Of a stretch of DNA of 64,000 nucleotides, positions 12,144 to 23,889 are shown one piece after another (position 1 is the first letter of the stretch; every line of letters begins with the position of its first letter). The position numbers and the translations under genes were made by a program. The notes under the pieces are model-generated. The model did no database searches. It saw only the letters and a list, made by a program, of their open reading frames with translations, and was not told the DNA's origin. The DNA is from Albugo candida (Eukaryota > Oomycota > Peronosporomycetes > Albuginales > Albuginaceae): assembly GCA_905220665.1 (NCBI GenBank), contig CAJNAR010000165.1, forward strand, positions 186,001-250,000. Direction: 5' to 3'.

Positions 12144-14276
12144 CTTTTTAAATAACTTGGAATGAATAATCATACATAAAGTGAAGCACTGTAAACACCT
12201 GATTATTTTTGCAGATATGTGACTTTATGGAGAGAACAAGTATGGTAATTGGATTACCTATTGGAGTTCTCAATAAGCATCTATGAACGAGAGGTGTTAT
12301 CTATCGGAAGTTGCTCGAATTTTTCTTGAATGCCATGCATCGGAGTTAAATTTCTGCAATTAATCGAGATATATCAAGTACTAGAGAATGAGGACCCTCC
12401 CTGGATTATATCGCTGTCATCCATCGCCTCTAATCATTACGAGAGACACCACACAAATGCACGCGCATCCGGCAGCAATATAGTAATGTGGAGGGTAGAC
12501 GTTGTGGTAGTCTTTTTTGCTTGGGGAAATTTGGTCTTCCTTTTAAGGACTTTATCTACCTGTCTGACATCATGGCTCTTACCCAGTCCAAAGACACTGC
12601 TACGAATTCTCAGAATTCAAACGCTTCAGGATTAGCCACTTAATCCCCCAGCCAGGAAACGCATCCCTTTCATGATTCACCACTCAAGGGGCTTTGTGGC
12701 AAGTAAGTGACTTGAATGTAATGTTTTTTTTGATACGATAAGGCATGAACATTTCTTGAACATTCAAGCCTGCAACTAGAGCCTAGGATATACCATATAT
12801 GACCAGGCAAGCCGCAAGATTGAAGAAGTGCTGAGCTGGAGCACAATGGTCATTACAATCCGCGCAAATTGCAATGCACCCAAATTGACCAAGTATGTGC
12901 TGAAATGCCGATTGTTGGTAAAAAGAGGTATTATTGCCGCTCTTTAGCTTCTGATGGCTTGTACGCAAAGAAATTGCACCCGTATCATCCGCCTCACTAG
13001 GAAGTACAAGCCACAATAGCCACTAGATAGTAGTATGCGCAGGACTGCGATTCGTTGCTTTCCCAGTGGGCACTACTGATTCAATGTGAATAGCCTTAGC
13101 TGTTAACGGAACTAGTCCCCAATCCAGTAATCAACTAATTTGCTTCAGCCGGTTTGCAAAAGGCTGGATAAAGGTCCTACCATTACGACATGTGTCACTG
13201 AAATTCTCCATTCAATACAAAACTCAGCTCTAAGCATTGCATTGTGCAAATAAGCGGCTCCTTCGATACGACACAAACGCATTTTAGCTAGAAGAATGCG
13301 AATGGTTTCATAGGAGGTCTACTGCTTAGTACCAGACTAATTGAACGCGTAGATGCTATAACAATCATCGTCTTAGCTGTATACAGTATCAATCGCTAAC
13401 TGGCAGCGATGTCCTCACATCAGACCTGCTTGAATAGGCTATATGCTAAATCAATCGGGAGTACAATACTGATAAATTATGCATCGCTGCGCCAAGTTTG
13501 GTCATACAAACATCTCAAGTATACAAATAATAACTGCAAAACTTCTAGAACAACCTAGGGGCGATGGGTATTGATCTGAGAGGCTGGAGAAGACACGTGT
13601 GGGAGCGGGGTCTGCGCTAAATGCACAAAACTTCTTGGATTTGTAAGGTAATGTTTTGCCCGAAATTAGAACAAAGAAAATTATTCTTGGTTCTTGAGGA
13701 GCTGCACCATAGACCGCAAATAACATCATCGAATTAAGTTTTCTCTTCTATGCTCGGTGTAACTCCATCAAAGACACCATAGCGGTCAACTTGAAACAGG
13801 AATGACTAATTGGGACTTAAGTATAAGACGTTGATTGGGTCCTAAGGTTTGCTACATTTCGTATACAATTATTATGATACCAAAATACGACCCAGTGTTG
13901 TGGATAAAGGTCCAAAATGGATCTGATTCATGGGTATGTATCAGTACTTTGGAAGGCTCGAATACTTCTGACTACTGATCACACACGGATGAAGACGAAT
14001 CTTGGCATAGATGACCGCTTTTGGACGATCCTCATCGACTTATCGAAGCATCGTCATCACAACTTCTTATCGCTTCGTCCCCGCACTACCAATAGGTACA
14101 AGTATCGAAAGTTATAACATTTGTCATCGGATCTGAGTGGGTAAGCTAAGAAACCTTATGCGTTCGGAAAGTCAAGCTTTCGCAATCACCACGACACGAC
14201 ATCTTGCGTTTACTTTCGATTTATAAAGGTTCATCTTTCATTTTAGTGTGTGCTATAATGCATAAAACTAAAGTGA
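12144..14276. other. Unassigned intergenic DNA
   Basis: Short open frames only (for example 12330-12635 plus, 12783-13016 minus, 13502-13729 minus, 13917-14117 plus), with no recognisable motifs. No repeat or RNA gene was identified. Confidence 0.5.
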
Positions 14277-14573
14277 ACTACTTGGACGGATCTTATACTA
14301 GCCAACTCAGATAATTCCCTTCCAATCTTGACAACAAAAGGCGAATTAAGTGATACGTTCTATATGGCTTCCTGGCCAAAATATGAAGTCGACTGTGGAA
14401 ATTACAATCAACTTGGATATGTGGTGGACAGGACAACATATCGCGTACGCGGGAAATGTAAGGATATAGCTACTCCGTTCGTTTTTGATTGTGATTTCAG
14501 TACGCCATCGGTATCGTACATGGCAAAACCATCATTTCTCACTGAAAACGCTCTTCAATCTGGTACTTTTTAA
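14277..14573 (+). CDS. Hypothetical coding exon or gene remnant
   Basis: I do not recognise it. A 98-codon open stretch follows a TGA at 14274-14276; it has an internal Met but no ATG near its beginning. Composition looks coding, with three Cys, several aromatics, and a segment around YEVDCGNYNQLGYVVD that resembles a globular domain edge. A second open stretch, 14583-14742, continues in another frame. A possible acceptor (CATTTTAG) lies near 14246, so this could be the last exon of a spliced gene or a pseudogene fragment. Confidence 0.25.
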   Translation, partial: TTWTDLILANSDNSLPILTTKGELSDTFYMASWPKYEVDCGNYNQLGYVVDRTTYRVRGKCKDIATPFVFDCDFSTPSVSYMAKPSFLTENALQSGTF

Positions 14574-14889
14574 GCGACAATCTATCACAATAAGTGCGAT
14601 TTCAGAGGATTTAGCCCATGAACGAGGTGGTTTCCGCATTCGGTTCGTATTTGAGACCACTTTTAATACATTAATAGGAGGCGAGATAGGCTCCAACCCA
14701 ACAGTGCTTCAGGCTTCCTTTTATGGAGCTCAGGATAGCTGACGTCGAAGTGTGAACGCGGACATTTGGAGCTTGGAGAAATAGCTGGAATTGCTCGAAG
14801 CGTGGTTGCGGTACCACACAAGCAAGCACACTTGCAAAGAAACCTTTAATGAAGGTCAAGCACATCGAGGAGGTATCCAAACTTGATGC

Positions 14890-15990
14890 CAACCAATAGA
14901 TATAAAAGGATTCGAGAATCCATGCACCTTCACATGATTCATAGAGCAAGGGATATAATTTTTAAACCAACTAATGCGTTGTATCGAATGTTCCGTAATA
15001 ATCGCTTTAACATTTCTTTTGATATGTGTTCTGACTCTACTTATATGGTATCTGGTTCGACGAATCCGGCAAATATGGTCGATTCCATTGAAGTATGTGC
15101 ATAAGGCTTTGGTATATCTCTTACAGTTGATTCTGATACATTGCAAGTATATCGCACGGCGTACGTAGTCTTGGCATGAATGGATTGTTCATTGTACTAA
15201 GCAATCATATTTTGCTCTGATCCGTTTAAATTTCGATTTATAGATATCATATTCGTGGAGAAAACGGATCAATTCCTGGTGTTTTATAGGGCGCAAAGTC
15301 AAACGCATATTCGACATGTGCTCTTTGTTTTTTGATAGCGACTATGCCTCCCACCTTCATATTCTCCTTCTTTGCCGCATTGAGCTTTACCATCTCATAC
15401 GCCAAAGTTTTAACAGCTTTCATCGGCATATGAATCCACCATCGCTTACTTGATATCTTTTCAACTTTTGCATTCGCGGTTTTCATCAATCATTCTGGAA
15501 TCTGTTGGTGATAAAACAACACAATAAGTTGAATTGATGGAATTTCTTGGTGTTTCTCATCCCGTCGATATACTTGACATGCTTCAGGCCGTATAAATCT
15601 TTATAATAACCATGAAGTAGCGTAAAACCCTGCACTCGGTATAGTTTTCCCCTTAATATCCACCGCCAAAAGATCTTTTACGAGACAAGGCTTCGTGTCG
15701 CCTGTATAGAAGTAAACTGCTTCGCGGAATTGTTCCGTGGTGAATGCAAATTTCATATGCTCAATCTGATAATACAAATTCGCAGTTGTAAGCCAGACGT
15801 GAGATAAAGCATCCCAAAGTCAAATATGGCCACGCATTTTTTTGTCGTGTGATCACGTCTTCGATCGCGTTTGATACATGCTGGCTCATACTGTTTCTGA
15901 GTGACTGCAATACATCACCGCGTATCCCCAGCACATGAGATAAAAAAGAGAGCACACAGCTGAAGGAGGCAGGCTGACGAAGTCATGTGG
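14890..15990 (-). pseudogene. Broken paralogue of the secreted HAD-like protein
   Basis: Pieces match the intact gene at 9756-11063 in order. Near 15700-15860: CVAIFDFG, YYQIEHMKFAFTTEQFRE, and the segment ending YFYTGDTKPC. At 15247-15489: SKRWWIHMPM..VK through HVEYAFDFAPY, matching SRWWMHLSMHSVK through HYTFDFK. Then AKTTYAVRYT and FAGFVEPDTI at about 15040-15175. The reading frame changes between these blocks and stop codons intervene, so it cannot encode the full protein. Like the intact copy, its motif I reads FDF with a non-Asp residue where the second catalytic Asp is expected, so that change predates the duplication or arose in both. The motif IV region (left of 15040) is too eroded to read. 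Confidence 0.75.
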
Positions 15991-16523
15991 AGAATTAGGA
16001 AATGGGCAGATTTTACGGATAAAACTCATATGCCGCTACATTGTCCATCTAATATGAAGAACAACGGCTGGAGCGTATGCAGTCGTAGTAGACGTACTTT
16101 TCCATGAATGTGTTTGTGAGGAAAGTTTACATATCAAATGGATGGAATTCCTAAACGTGCCCTACATATTCATCATAAAATGTCCCATTACTTCCTTTGC
16201 GTTATGGAAAACTTGAAAACTATCTTTATGATGCTCTCCTTTTGATCACCAGAAATGGCTCATCCCTGTAAGCGTAAGTTCAGTATGCGAACTCGAGATT
16301 ACGAGTAAGAAGTTACTTTCATTCAATTGCATAATGTTCAAACCATTTGTCGTCGAGTATGGAGATCGAATCGCCAAAGCAGACATTTAGCCTTTTGTAT
16401 TGCATCAAACGTCTTCTCCGATCGAGAACGACGGCGTCTGCATTTGACGAGTTTGAGTCTTCTTCCTCGAAACTGGAAGACGCCTTTACTATCGATGGAA
16501 TCGGCTCTAGTGTCTAACTCACA
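15991..16523. other. Unassigned intergenic DNA
   Basis: No supported feature. A plus-strand frame at 16327-16560 is unrecognised and probably spurious. Confidence 0.5.
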
Positions 16524-18113
16524 TCAAGTCAGGCAAAGCGCTGTGAAGTGGAGGAAGTAACTGACCGACAAGGTTTTCAGAAGGCTCGGACAATGTCGAA
16601 GCGCTACGTAGTAAGATATCGAGTTGTTTGAGAGATTCAGAAAGTGGTGGGTAAGGTAAATTGGATGACGGCAAGGAATATGGAGTGATGGAAGGAGCCC
16701 GGCTTGACGTGTCGTTATTTGGTGGAGAAGAAGCTTCAGAGAGATCGCTTTTAAAGTGTTCAAGCCGTTAGAGGAGTTCCTATACGTTACGGACTCGGCG
16801 AAGGAAGCCGAGTCAAAAAAAGATGTTCCAAGTTCCACATAATGGTCACCTTCGATCCCAAGTGATATCTCTACAACAGCATCGAATCCAAACGCTAATT
16901 TAAAACCGCGTTCAATACTGCGGGCTCCCTGTGCGTCGGATTCAAGTGCTTGAAACATGTCACAGCGATTTTGTCGATCCCATTCACGTAGCCATTGGCT
17001 CACATGTTGATCTCGAAGCTTTTCGTGAAGCACTTGCATTGCCGCTTGAGCACGCATCTTGGAAGCTGTGTCATCAACAGCTTGATTTTGAGCATCAATA
17101 TGTGCCTGGAAGGTTTCTGTTTTGAGATTCCATGCGTTAGAAGACGAATGATGGCGAATGACACGAAAAAAGGCAGTCGACTTTTTTGGTATCGCGTGTA
17201 TTGAAAAGCATCAACATCCAAACACGTAGGGCGTCTCATGGAAATCAAAAGATCTTCTGCTTCTTTAAGGTACTTTGCGTCTGATTGAGCTTCTTTTTGG
17301 AGGGTCTTAACCATCCCTTTGTGCAGTTTTTCTTCATATTGATTCATCGGTCAATGATGTGTGCATCAAGCCTGCGAAATCGCAAGTTTTACGATGAGAA
17401 GTCAGATTCCTTAGCAGCCCGATCTTCTGCTATTTGCTTCACACGCGCGTCGGAACCGCTGTTTTTGAACTTTATGTCCATTGTGTGCCCATTTGATCTG
17501 TTTGAGGTAAAGTTGTCATTGCAGTGACGACACATGCGCTTCGGCTTGTCGTTGTGCTTGTCCAATACCAGCTTTTCGCGTCCTTGATTGTTGCTGGGGA
17601 GCGTGTAGCACATTTACGGCGGATTCTGTGGATTCAGAGGGGCTCTCTTGCTATTTATTTGCCAAAATGGTTTGAAGATTTCGTCGATAGCGCGTGTAAG
17701 CTCGCAGCCATCCGCTTTTCGTGCGTGCGGACTTGGAGGAAACGTTGAATGTGCTGTTTTGCGGCGATTTCGCGCTGAAATGCGGCTATGCCATTGCCAC
17801 ACAGAGGGATAGTACCATTATATTTGTTACCGGAACTATTGCGATCAAAGTGCGCTTGCGTACCGGTCCAATTACCATCGAAAAAGGACGATCGGATGGC
17901 ATTGCTTACCCGCATGTAGATTATCCTAAAATTTTGTGGTCGACATTGGATGGAATACTTGCTGATCTGATAACTAGGATTCCACTCGATTTTAGCATAT
18001 CGTTGTAAAGCTCTCCGTAAAGTCACTTTATGTGTCCATGGTTCTCGCAATCTCCGTTTCCATCGTATAGGATTACAAGGACATTCCAGTAAATTGCGAC
18101 GTACATCCGATTC
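16524..18113 (-). pseudogene. Charged, helix-rich protein gene, spliced and/or decayed, function unknown
   Basis: Four coherent minus-strand blocks occur in order. (1) From about 18113 to 17655: Arg/Lys-rich, then an IQ-motif-like helix AAFQREIAAKQHIQRFLQ. (2) 17613-17389: contains CRHC and SNRSNGHTMD. (3) 17347 to about 17200: starts at an ATG, with a KLHKGMVKTLQKEAQSDA helix. (4) About 17150-16524: AHIDAQNQAVDDTASKMR, HEKLRDQHVSQWLREWDRQ and LESDAQGARSIERGFKLAFG. Blocks 3 and 4 are in different frames. An intron at 17786-17875 (GTAATT donor, GCATAG acceptor, 90 bp) would join the first block neatly. The helical, charged character suggests a cytoskeletal or ciliary scaffold, but I have no family match. 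Whether the frame changes are introns or lesions cannot be settled by eye. Confidence 0.4.
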
Positions 18114-19860
18114 CGTACTACATCATATTGACCACTCGGTGTTTTGCACTTTGGTGTTTTGAGATGGCCGGGATGGACTCAAGTTGGGCAACGCGACACT
18201 GAGGCGAATGATTACATGTTGATCACTGCGAACATTACGCGCGGCTTCTACCATGGCGTATTATCATAATTTTGTATCCTATTATTATTATCCATGAGTG
18301 ATGTCGCGTGATAATAGTACTCGGTTAGCAAGACGTTGACAGAAATCTGGCTGAAAAAAAGAGCTCAGGATGTTTCCATTTTGCTCATAGCTATGGTGCA
18401 AAAGCAATTTCAAGTGGTTTTGGTTCCGCACACACATGGATATTGCACGAATTGTCAGTCTAATTGATCATTGAATAATCAGACGATTGATGCTGTATAT
18501 CAAATCAACGAAGAGTGGAAATCACGTAACAAGAAAAAGTTTGAAAGGAATCGTCTTGACTTGTGGCTTAAGGGTTGGCGATCAGGATATTTCGAACCGC
18601 ATTGATTTAGAAGACTTACATTTTAAGTAAACGGGATAGTCAATTCTGGATCACATAATGACTGGACTTGCCACTTGCACCAACTGAAATGGACTTCCTG
18701 TAACGATCTTTCTAGAGAGACGATACGCCTACTACCTGTGGATTACTTCGAGAATTGTATTCAAATTATATAATATAGGCCAATCTGTACACATACGTTG
18801 AGTTGCTCAAAACCTCTGTATCTCTTCAGTAAATAATAGTGCACGCACTTTTATCACTGCACATTTTATTCTGCGACTAAAAATTTCACTATCCTCATCT
18901 ACGTATGCGCACATGGAGAACAGCCCGCCGAGGAGACATTATCCCTGCGCAGCCTTTGCATACTTACCGTCTCGGTTGACGTTTGGTCCTTTTCTATCGC
19001 ATTACGTCGAAAGCATCCTGCCAATTCGAGATTTCCAACGAGTATTATGCGTATATTCTAAACTACATTAAGCACTTTGTTTTGAAAAACAAGAATTTAA
19101 AGAAACCATATTTTCGTATATACAATCGACTATCTGAAAAAAGATGACGTCATTTGGACGCACACAAGACTGATCGGCATATGTCTCGGGCTCATAGCCG
19201 GCCTCAATTGGCTGCGGATGTTTGATACATTGCTATCAAAACGAACGTTCCTGTTTAAACATTCTAACTTCTTCAATATGGTGTATTCGTGTGTCGAATG
19301 TGATGATGTATTCTAATCTGGTAAACATCAGTAAGGTATCGTCACGACTCATCCATAAGACATGTTCCAATGGGCGCAACATTTGGCGACAAGCTCCTTT
19401 TTTATCTCATCAGACAGACTGATCACTGTAATATGTTTAATGCGCTGGAAGCGATTTATGGGTGATAGAATAATCATACAATCAGCCGAGTGAGTCGTGT
19501 ATCGATCTATTTTTATCGAAAGGATAGACAGAGTCATCTAGATTTGCTAACTCTTCGTTGTAGAACTTCTTGGTACCATTGACTCCACTGAGTGAACGAT
19601 TAAGGAATTAGGTGAGAAAAGTGGAAAAATTGGAAAGAAAACTTATACAAAAAAGACTCAGTACTCTTCATTACTCAGTAAAGTGCTGCAAACATGTTCG
19701 CGGTCGAGTTGGGAGAGTGTTGATGATGAAGCTCCTATGTACGGTTGAACTATCTAGCTAAGTGCATGTCTAGGTTTGAAGGTTAATTCTACTTTTCATT
19801 CTAACCACTCCTGCGAAGAATTCTCCCTCTGCAAGCTACCAACAATCACAACAATAAGAT
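18114..19860. other. Unassigned intergenic DNA
   Basis: AT-rich with no open frame above about 66 codons and no recognisable motif. Nothing is supported. Confidence 0.55.
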
Positions 19861-20128
19861 GTTGGATTGTATCAGAAAACCGAGGGAATAGTGTTGTTCT
19901 GAATAAATCTGTAAAACACCCGACAACACTTTCTGGAATTCATTACGAAGGTAGAATGAGAAAAAGATAAGATGTGTTGGATTGTATCAGAAAACCGGGG
20001 GAATAGTGTTGTTCTGAATATATTTGTAAAACACCCGACAACACTTTTTGCATTTGTTACGAAGGTAGAGTAAAAAGAAGATAGGATGTGTTGGATTGTA
20101 TCAGAAAACCGGGGAAATAGCGTCGGAT
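19861..20128 (+). repeat. Tandem repeat, 114-115-bp unit, about 2.4 copies
   Basis: Units begin GTTGGATTGTATCAGAAAACC at 19861, 19976 and 20090. The first two are complete (115 and 114 bp, one-base indel) and the third is partial, losing similarity after about 20128. The minus strand is open across the array (19872-20225) with a recurring FPRFSDTIQHILS segment. The frame there begins without supporting context, so I do not call a gene. Confidence 0.85.
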
Positions 20129-20546
20129 TGAATCTACAAGAGAATGTAAGTAATATTCGGTAAGTTGACGAGTAAATCAGGAGAATGAGGAATTGTATCG
20201 AGAGAACTGAGTGAAAAAAAATCAAAAAGATTTTTTGGCTGGTTTATTGATGCTTTTAGCGTTACGATTGTCTCGCTTATCTATTTGTCAAGGCTAGTCG
20301 TTAAATGTACACGAAATTTGACGTAGAATTGAGACGTCGTTGAATGTCTAGGTTTCGACCCATCTTACGTTGTACGATCACATTATAGAGTTTTACGTGA
20401 GTTGTCATGTTAGGGCTTCAATCAGCTATTTATGGAACGTCCTGGAGTGTCCAACTGTTTATTTTCTGCGGAAAAGTACTTTTCGCTGCGTTAGCTATTC
20501 ACTTTCCAACACACTCTCGACTACCTAGATCAGATCTATTCATACA

Positions 20547-20985
20547 ATGGTTCGATTCATTAACAAAAGAGTAGCAATGGCCGCGTCCGTTTTGCTCTAC
20601 TCGGCTGGGCAGAACCCTGTCCTGGGTGTAGGAGGACAAAAAAATCGGAGTATTGGCAAGAATAGTGAAGGATATCAAGAACTGGACGCTATTATTCAAA
20701 ATGATGATCGTGGTAAGGTAGCTAGTCTCCCTCAGTCAGTAGCTCGAAAAAACCTTGTTCTCTTTAGATACCATTGACCAATATTCAAGTCTGGCTAATT
20801 GGTCCAATCTCAAATCTTTGCGCGATTCTGTAGGGTCGAAGGAAACCCAAGAGAAAGAGTACAAGCCGGGATATGATTCGTCTTCGTCTACGTCCAACAC
20901 ACGCAAACCGAAATCGGCGAAATACCGTTTTCGATTTTCCTTTCCTTGTATAAACGGTAAACATAAATCTGACAGCTCCTGCTAA
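20547..20985 (+). CDS. Small secreted protein (127 aa), two exons, candidate effector
   Basis: Exon 1 is 20547-20712 (ATG start). The intron is 20713-20767 (GTAAGG donor, TCTTTAG acceptor, 55 bp). Exon 2 is 20768-20985 (TAA stop). The splice joins codons in phase (a G plus AT makes Asp56). Residues 1 to about 28 look like a signal peptide: basic MVRFINKR, then hydrophobic VAMAASVLLYSAG, with cleavage possible near VLG. The mature part is hydrophilic, with a Ser-rich stretch at about 93-98 and a basic C-terminus containing KYRFRFSFPC; Cys116 and Cys127 are the only cysteines. No RxLR, LFLAK or CHxC motif is present. Small size, secretion and absence of a known domain fit an oomycete effector candidate. 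Function is unknown. Confidence 0.6.
20713..20767 (+). other. Intron of the small secreted protein gene
   Basis: 55 bp with a GTAAGG donor and a pyrimidine-rich TTGTTCTCTTTAG acceptor. Removing it keeps the frame open for 71 further codons, whereas reading through ends soon after. Confidence 0.7.
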
Positions 20986-22066
20986 AGTGTGTTTTGTCAC
21001 AAGACGTAAACCAGGCACAAGCTATAATCACTATAAAATATAGTCCTTTTTTATTAATAGGCAGATTGGCAACTAGTTATCACTGCATTAGTTATCTTTC
21101 ACGTCATCCAAACAAAACTTGCCACTTTTAGCTACAGCCATTTCTCTCCGTAATGGATTGTTTTCTTCACCGTTGTGATCCAACCTCGTTCTCTCGATCT
21201 ATGTCATAAAGTTTTTTGGTAGACTTAGTCTAAAATGATTATATTTTTTTCAGTGTGTCTATAATCTTTTTTGCTGTGAAGTATCCTTGCCCCTAAGCCC
21301 ACTACTAGTTATTGACAGTTCTTCAAACAAGATTATCTACCCCAAAAAAGAGTATCAGGAATTCTTCTGTTCATTTCGCTTAGCTCGTCTACATGAGCTA
21401 TGCGTGAATATCTCTTCATCTTCTGTTTGCCAGTGTTTCCCGCTCCGAAGACCGATTCCTTATACGGTTACCGGAAATGTTTGACAATTGCAGGTGCGCG
21501 ATAGATTTATCCGACAAAATGCGGATCAAGGATGTCACAAAAACCGTTTTTACGCATATTAGAGCTTGCTACGGATTTTTTGAGCTCTTCATATCTGTCC
21601 GTCTTGAGAAGCGGTGAAATGAGGGTACATCGAGCACTTGTGATGGTCAGGGATATTTTTAAGGATTCAAGGTTCCCCGTTTTGTACATTCTGGTGTATG
21701 TAGTATGTAAACGCAGCAACTTCTGCGCTATCCAATGCCAAGATGTAAGTAGATTCAGTAGTGAGTAAAAGCTCGGAATTCTTGGGCAATGGGTCTGTAG
21801 TGATTCGGCATCGAGCATTATTGTAAAACTATGTTTAGATAATCCATCCCAATGAGCACTCAAAGCCAGACTTCTATCTTGTTAGAATACTGACATGATA
21901 AGTATGAGCGCCGGCGTCGCTCGATAACGGTGTGTTTGAGTCAGAATGAACATACTCTAAATTGAAGTGGCACACATCCCAATAAAAAAATCCTCTCGGT
22001 CTATAAAGGGTCGCAGTTTATTTTTAATGCGAACACGTACAGTGTTTAAAGTTTGGCAATCGATTT
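20986..22066. other. Unassigned intergenic DNA
   Basis: Short frames at 21287-21484 plus and 21507-21863 minus are unrecognised. Nothing else is supported. Confidence 0.5.
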
Positions 22067-22378
22067 ATGAAGCGACAATATGTACATTACCTGCGTTCTA
22101 GGCACATGCAAAAGCTCCGTGATGTGAAGAAACGCTTCAAAGAATTCGAATGTTGGAGTGCCGAGATAGTTCAAAAATCTGGTATGCCTCTGCACATGCT
22201 AGGAAACTGTCACTTAGAGCTGGGTTTTACTGATAATGAACATAACATGTTCAACCTCTATTTATATCCTTGGTCACACGATACAGCATTATACTCCAAC
22301 GGAGAAAGCGCACAATCCAAAGAATTCTATTCAAAAAAACCGAAAGCATGGCTGACCAGATCGATATGTAGAGATTAG
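22067..22378 (+). CDS. Hypothetical protein, 103 aa
   Basis: ATG start, single exon, TAG stop. The first 35 residues are strongly basic and helical (KLRDVKKRFKEFECW). The rest is mixed, with CHLELGFTDNEHNMFNLYLY. There is no signal peptide, membrane segment or recognised domain. It could be a real small gene, a first exon or a remnant. Coding-like composition is the only support. Confidence 0.3.
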   Translation: MKRQYVHYLRSRHMQKLRDVKKRFKEFECWSAEIVQKSGMPLHMLGNCHLELGFTDNEHNMFNLYLYPWSHDTALYSNGESAQSKEFYSKKPKAWLTRSICRD

Positions 22379-23483
22379 GCTAGAATAGCACCAAGCACAC
22401 ATTGAGAGTTGCTCGACACGGTATACGACGATTAACTACGTCAATGCAGCAGCAGATGAGGTCAGCCGTAAACCACAATTCGAGATATATTTTGAATGCC
22501 CAAGTCCAATCGTCCAACTAAAAAGATCATTACCTTCAAGCTGAAAATTTGTTTTCGTCTCTTTTCAGGAAATATTATAAAAAACATTATGTTTTATTTC
22601 ATTTCCCGAAGAAAGAATTTTTGTTATCAATTCCTGCTTGAGTTGAGACTTTTGCACTCGGATTGATCTTGTTAGGCAGTAAGAGAAACAATTCTTATCG
22701 TCTGAACATTTGGAAGACGGTTACTTGACTGCCAGGCATCTCATTAGGCGTCTTGAGTTCGTCCCAGATATAGGTGTTATAGAATTCATGAAGAGTCATT
22801 CTCTAAAACATTTTTCAATGTTAGAAAAATTCAAAACTTAGTCGACTGTATCACTGCTAGAATGACCGCACCCATTTTTAGTTTATTTTTACCACTAGAT
22901 ATTGCTTATATTTGCCACGGCCACCCACCTCAAACATCACAGACCGCAACCCACCCAACATGCCTGCCTCGCCGCAACATCTTTTGTATGATACTTTTTG
23001 GTCCCCCTACGCCCGTCCGCCGCAACAGCGTAACCTCCACCCATCCGACCAGCACCAAAACACCTCACTCATCCCGTTTTGAGTCGCTTTCCTTGTCAGC
23101 ATCCCCGTCGCCCTCCACGTGAACCATTGCGCCCGAGGTTAGTACATTTACTGCATTTCAACAAGTAATTGACGAGTCTGGAAAAAGCAATAAACTTGTG
23201 TACTCGTGGCTTTTCGTCAACACTCGACGTTAAAGCAAAGTATCCACGACAGTACGTTGACTGTGTCACTTCAGCCGAATATTAGATTATGGTCCAGCTT
23301 GCTGCTGCCTCACGCTCATCATCAGTCTTTTAGTACGATGAACAGCCACTACCGACAAACAAACGAAGCGTATTTTTACATTTACTCAGCATTTTCGCAT
23401 CAAAACTTAGTTGTCTTGATCTTCACGTAACTTTCCGAAGTATTCCATTTTGCCACTGAAAATTAATATTCAAACCACCTTTG
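22379..23483. other. Intergenic DNA with a C-rich patch at about 22910-23120
   Basis: Mostly AT-rich. The segment 22910-23120 is much richer in C on the plus strand (many CCACCC, CGCCGCAAC and CCGTC words) than its surroundings. A plus-strand open frame crosses it (22862-23122), but its Pro/Ser/Thr composition is what C-rich DNA gives by chance. No function assigned. Confidence 0.4.
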
Positions 23484-23690
23484 GAGACTTGAGCTTCACG
23501 TGGTATATTTTTTATTGAAAAGATCTGAGTCCTTAGTTCGCAACATTGTGTTACCTCTAAGCATGTCATTATAGATATTCTAGAAGATTCCTTGTGACGT
23601 CATGGCCTATCGGATAAGCATTTAGTTGGGTAGCTCACCCTGGTACGTGCTCTGTAGTGTCGCTTGTAGCAGACGTCTTGACATCTCTTT
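23484..23690 (-). repeat. Gypsy 3' LTR (left copy)
   Basis: It aligns with 28712-28945. Shared blocks include GGTATATTTTT, ACCTCTAAGC, GCCTATCGGATA, GCATTTAGTTG and GTACGTGCTC. Exact outer ends are unclear because both copies are eroded. Confidence 0.7.
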
Positions 23691-23889
23691 TCAAACTTGA
23701 CTTCGTGTTGACGGACCCAAAGACCTGTATTAATCGCTGCCAATACGAGCGTGGTTGATACCTTACTCGCGCTCCCAAGTACTATCACAGTCCGGGTGGC
23801 TGTACCACTTACTGGCCGTTTCATATTGCGATTGCGCTGACGAAACGAAGCAACTTTTTCGATGTGTAGCTCCCCTCCCGTATCTGACT

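Noticed and set aside
15050..15066. tRNA B-box-like GGTTCGACGAATCC
   Set aside because: No A box or cloverleaf could be placed around it, and it lies in the eroded HAD paralogue.
19861..20128. CRISPR-like array
   Set aside because: Units are directly adjacent and 114 bp long with no unique spacers; the host is eukaryotic.
20547..20985. RxLR-dEER effector motif in the small secreted protein
   Set aside because: No RxLR or acidic dEER follow-up within the first 60 mature residues.
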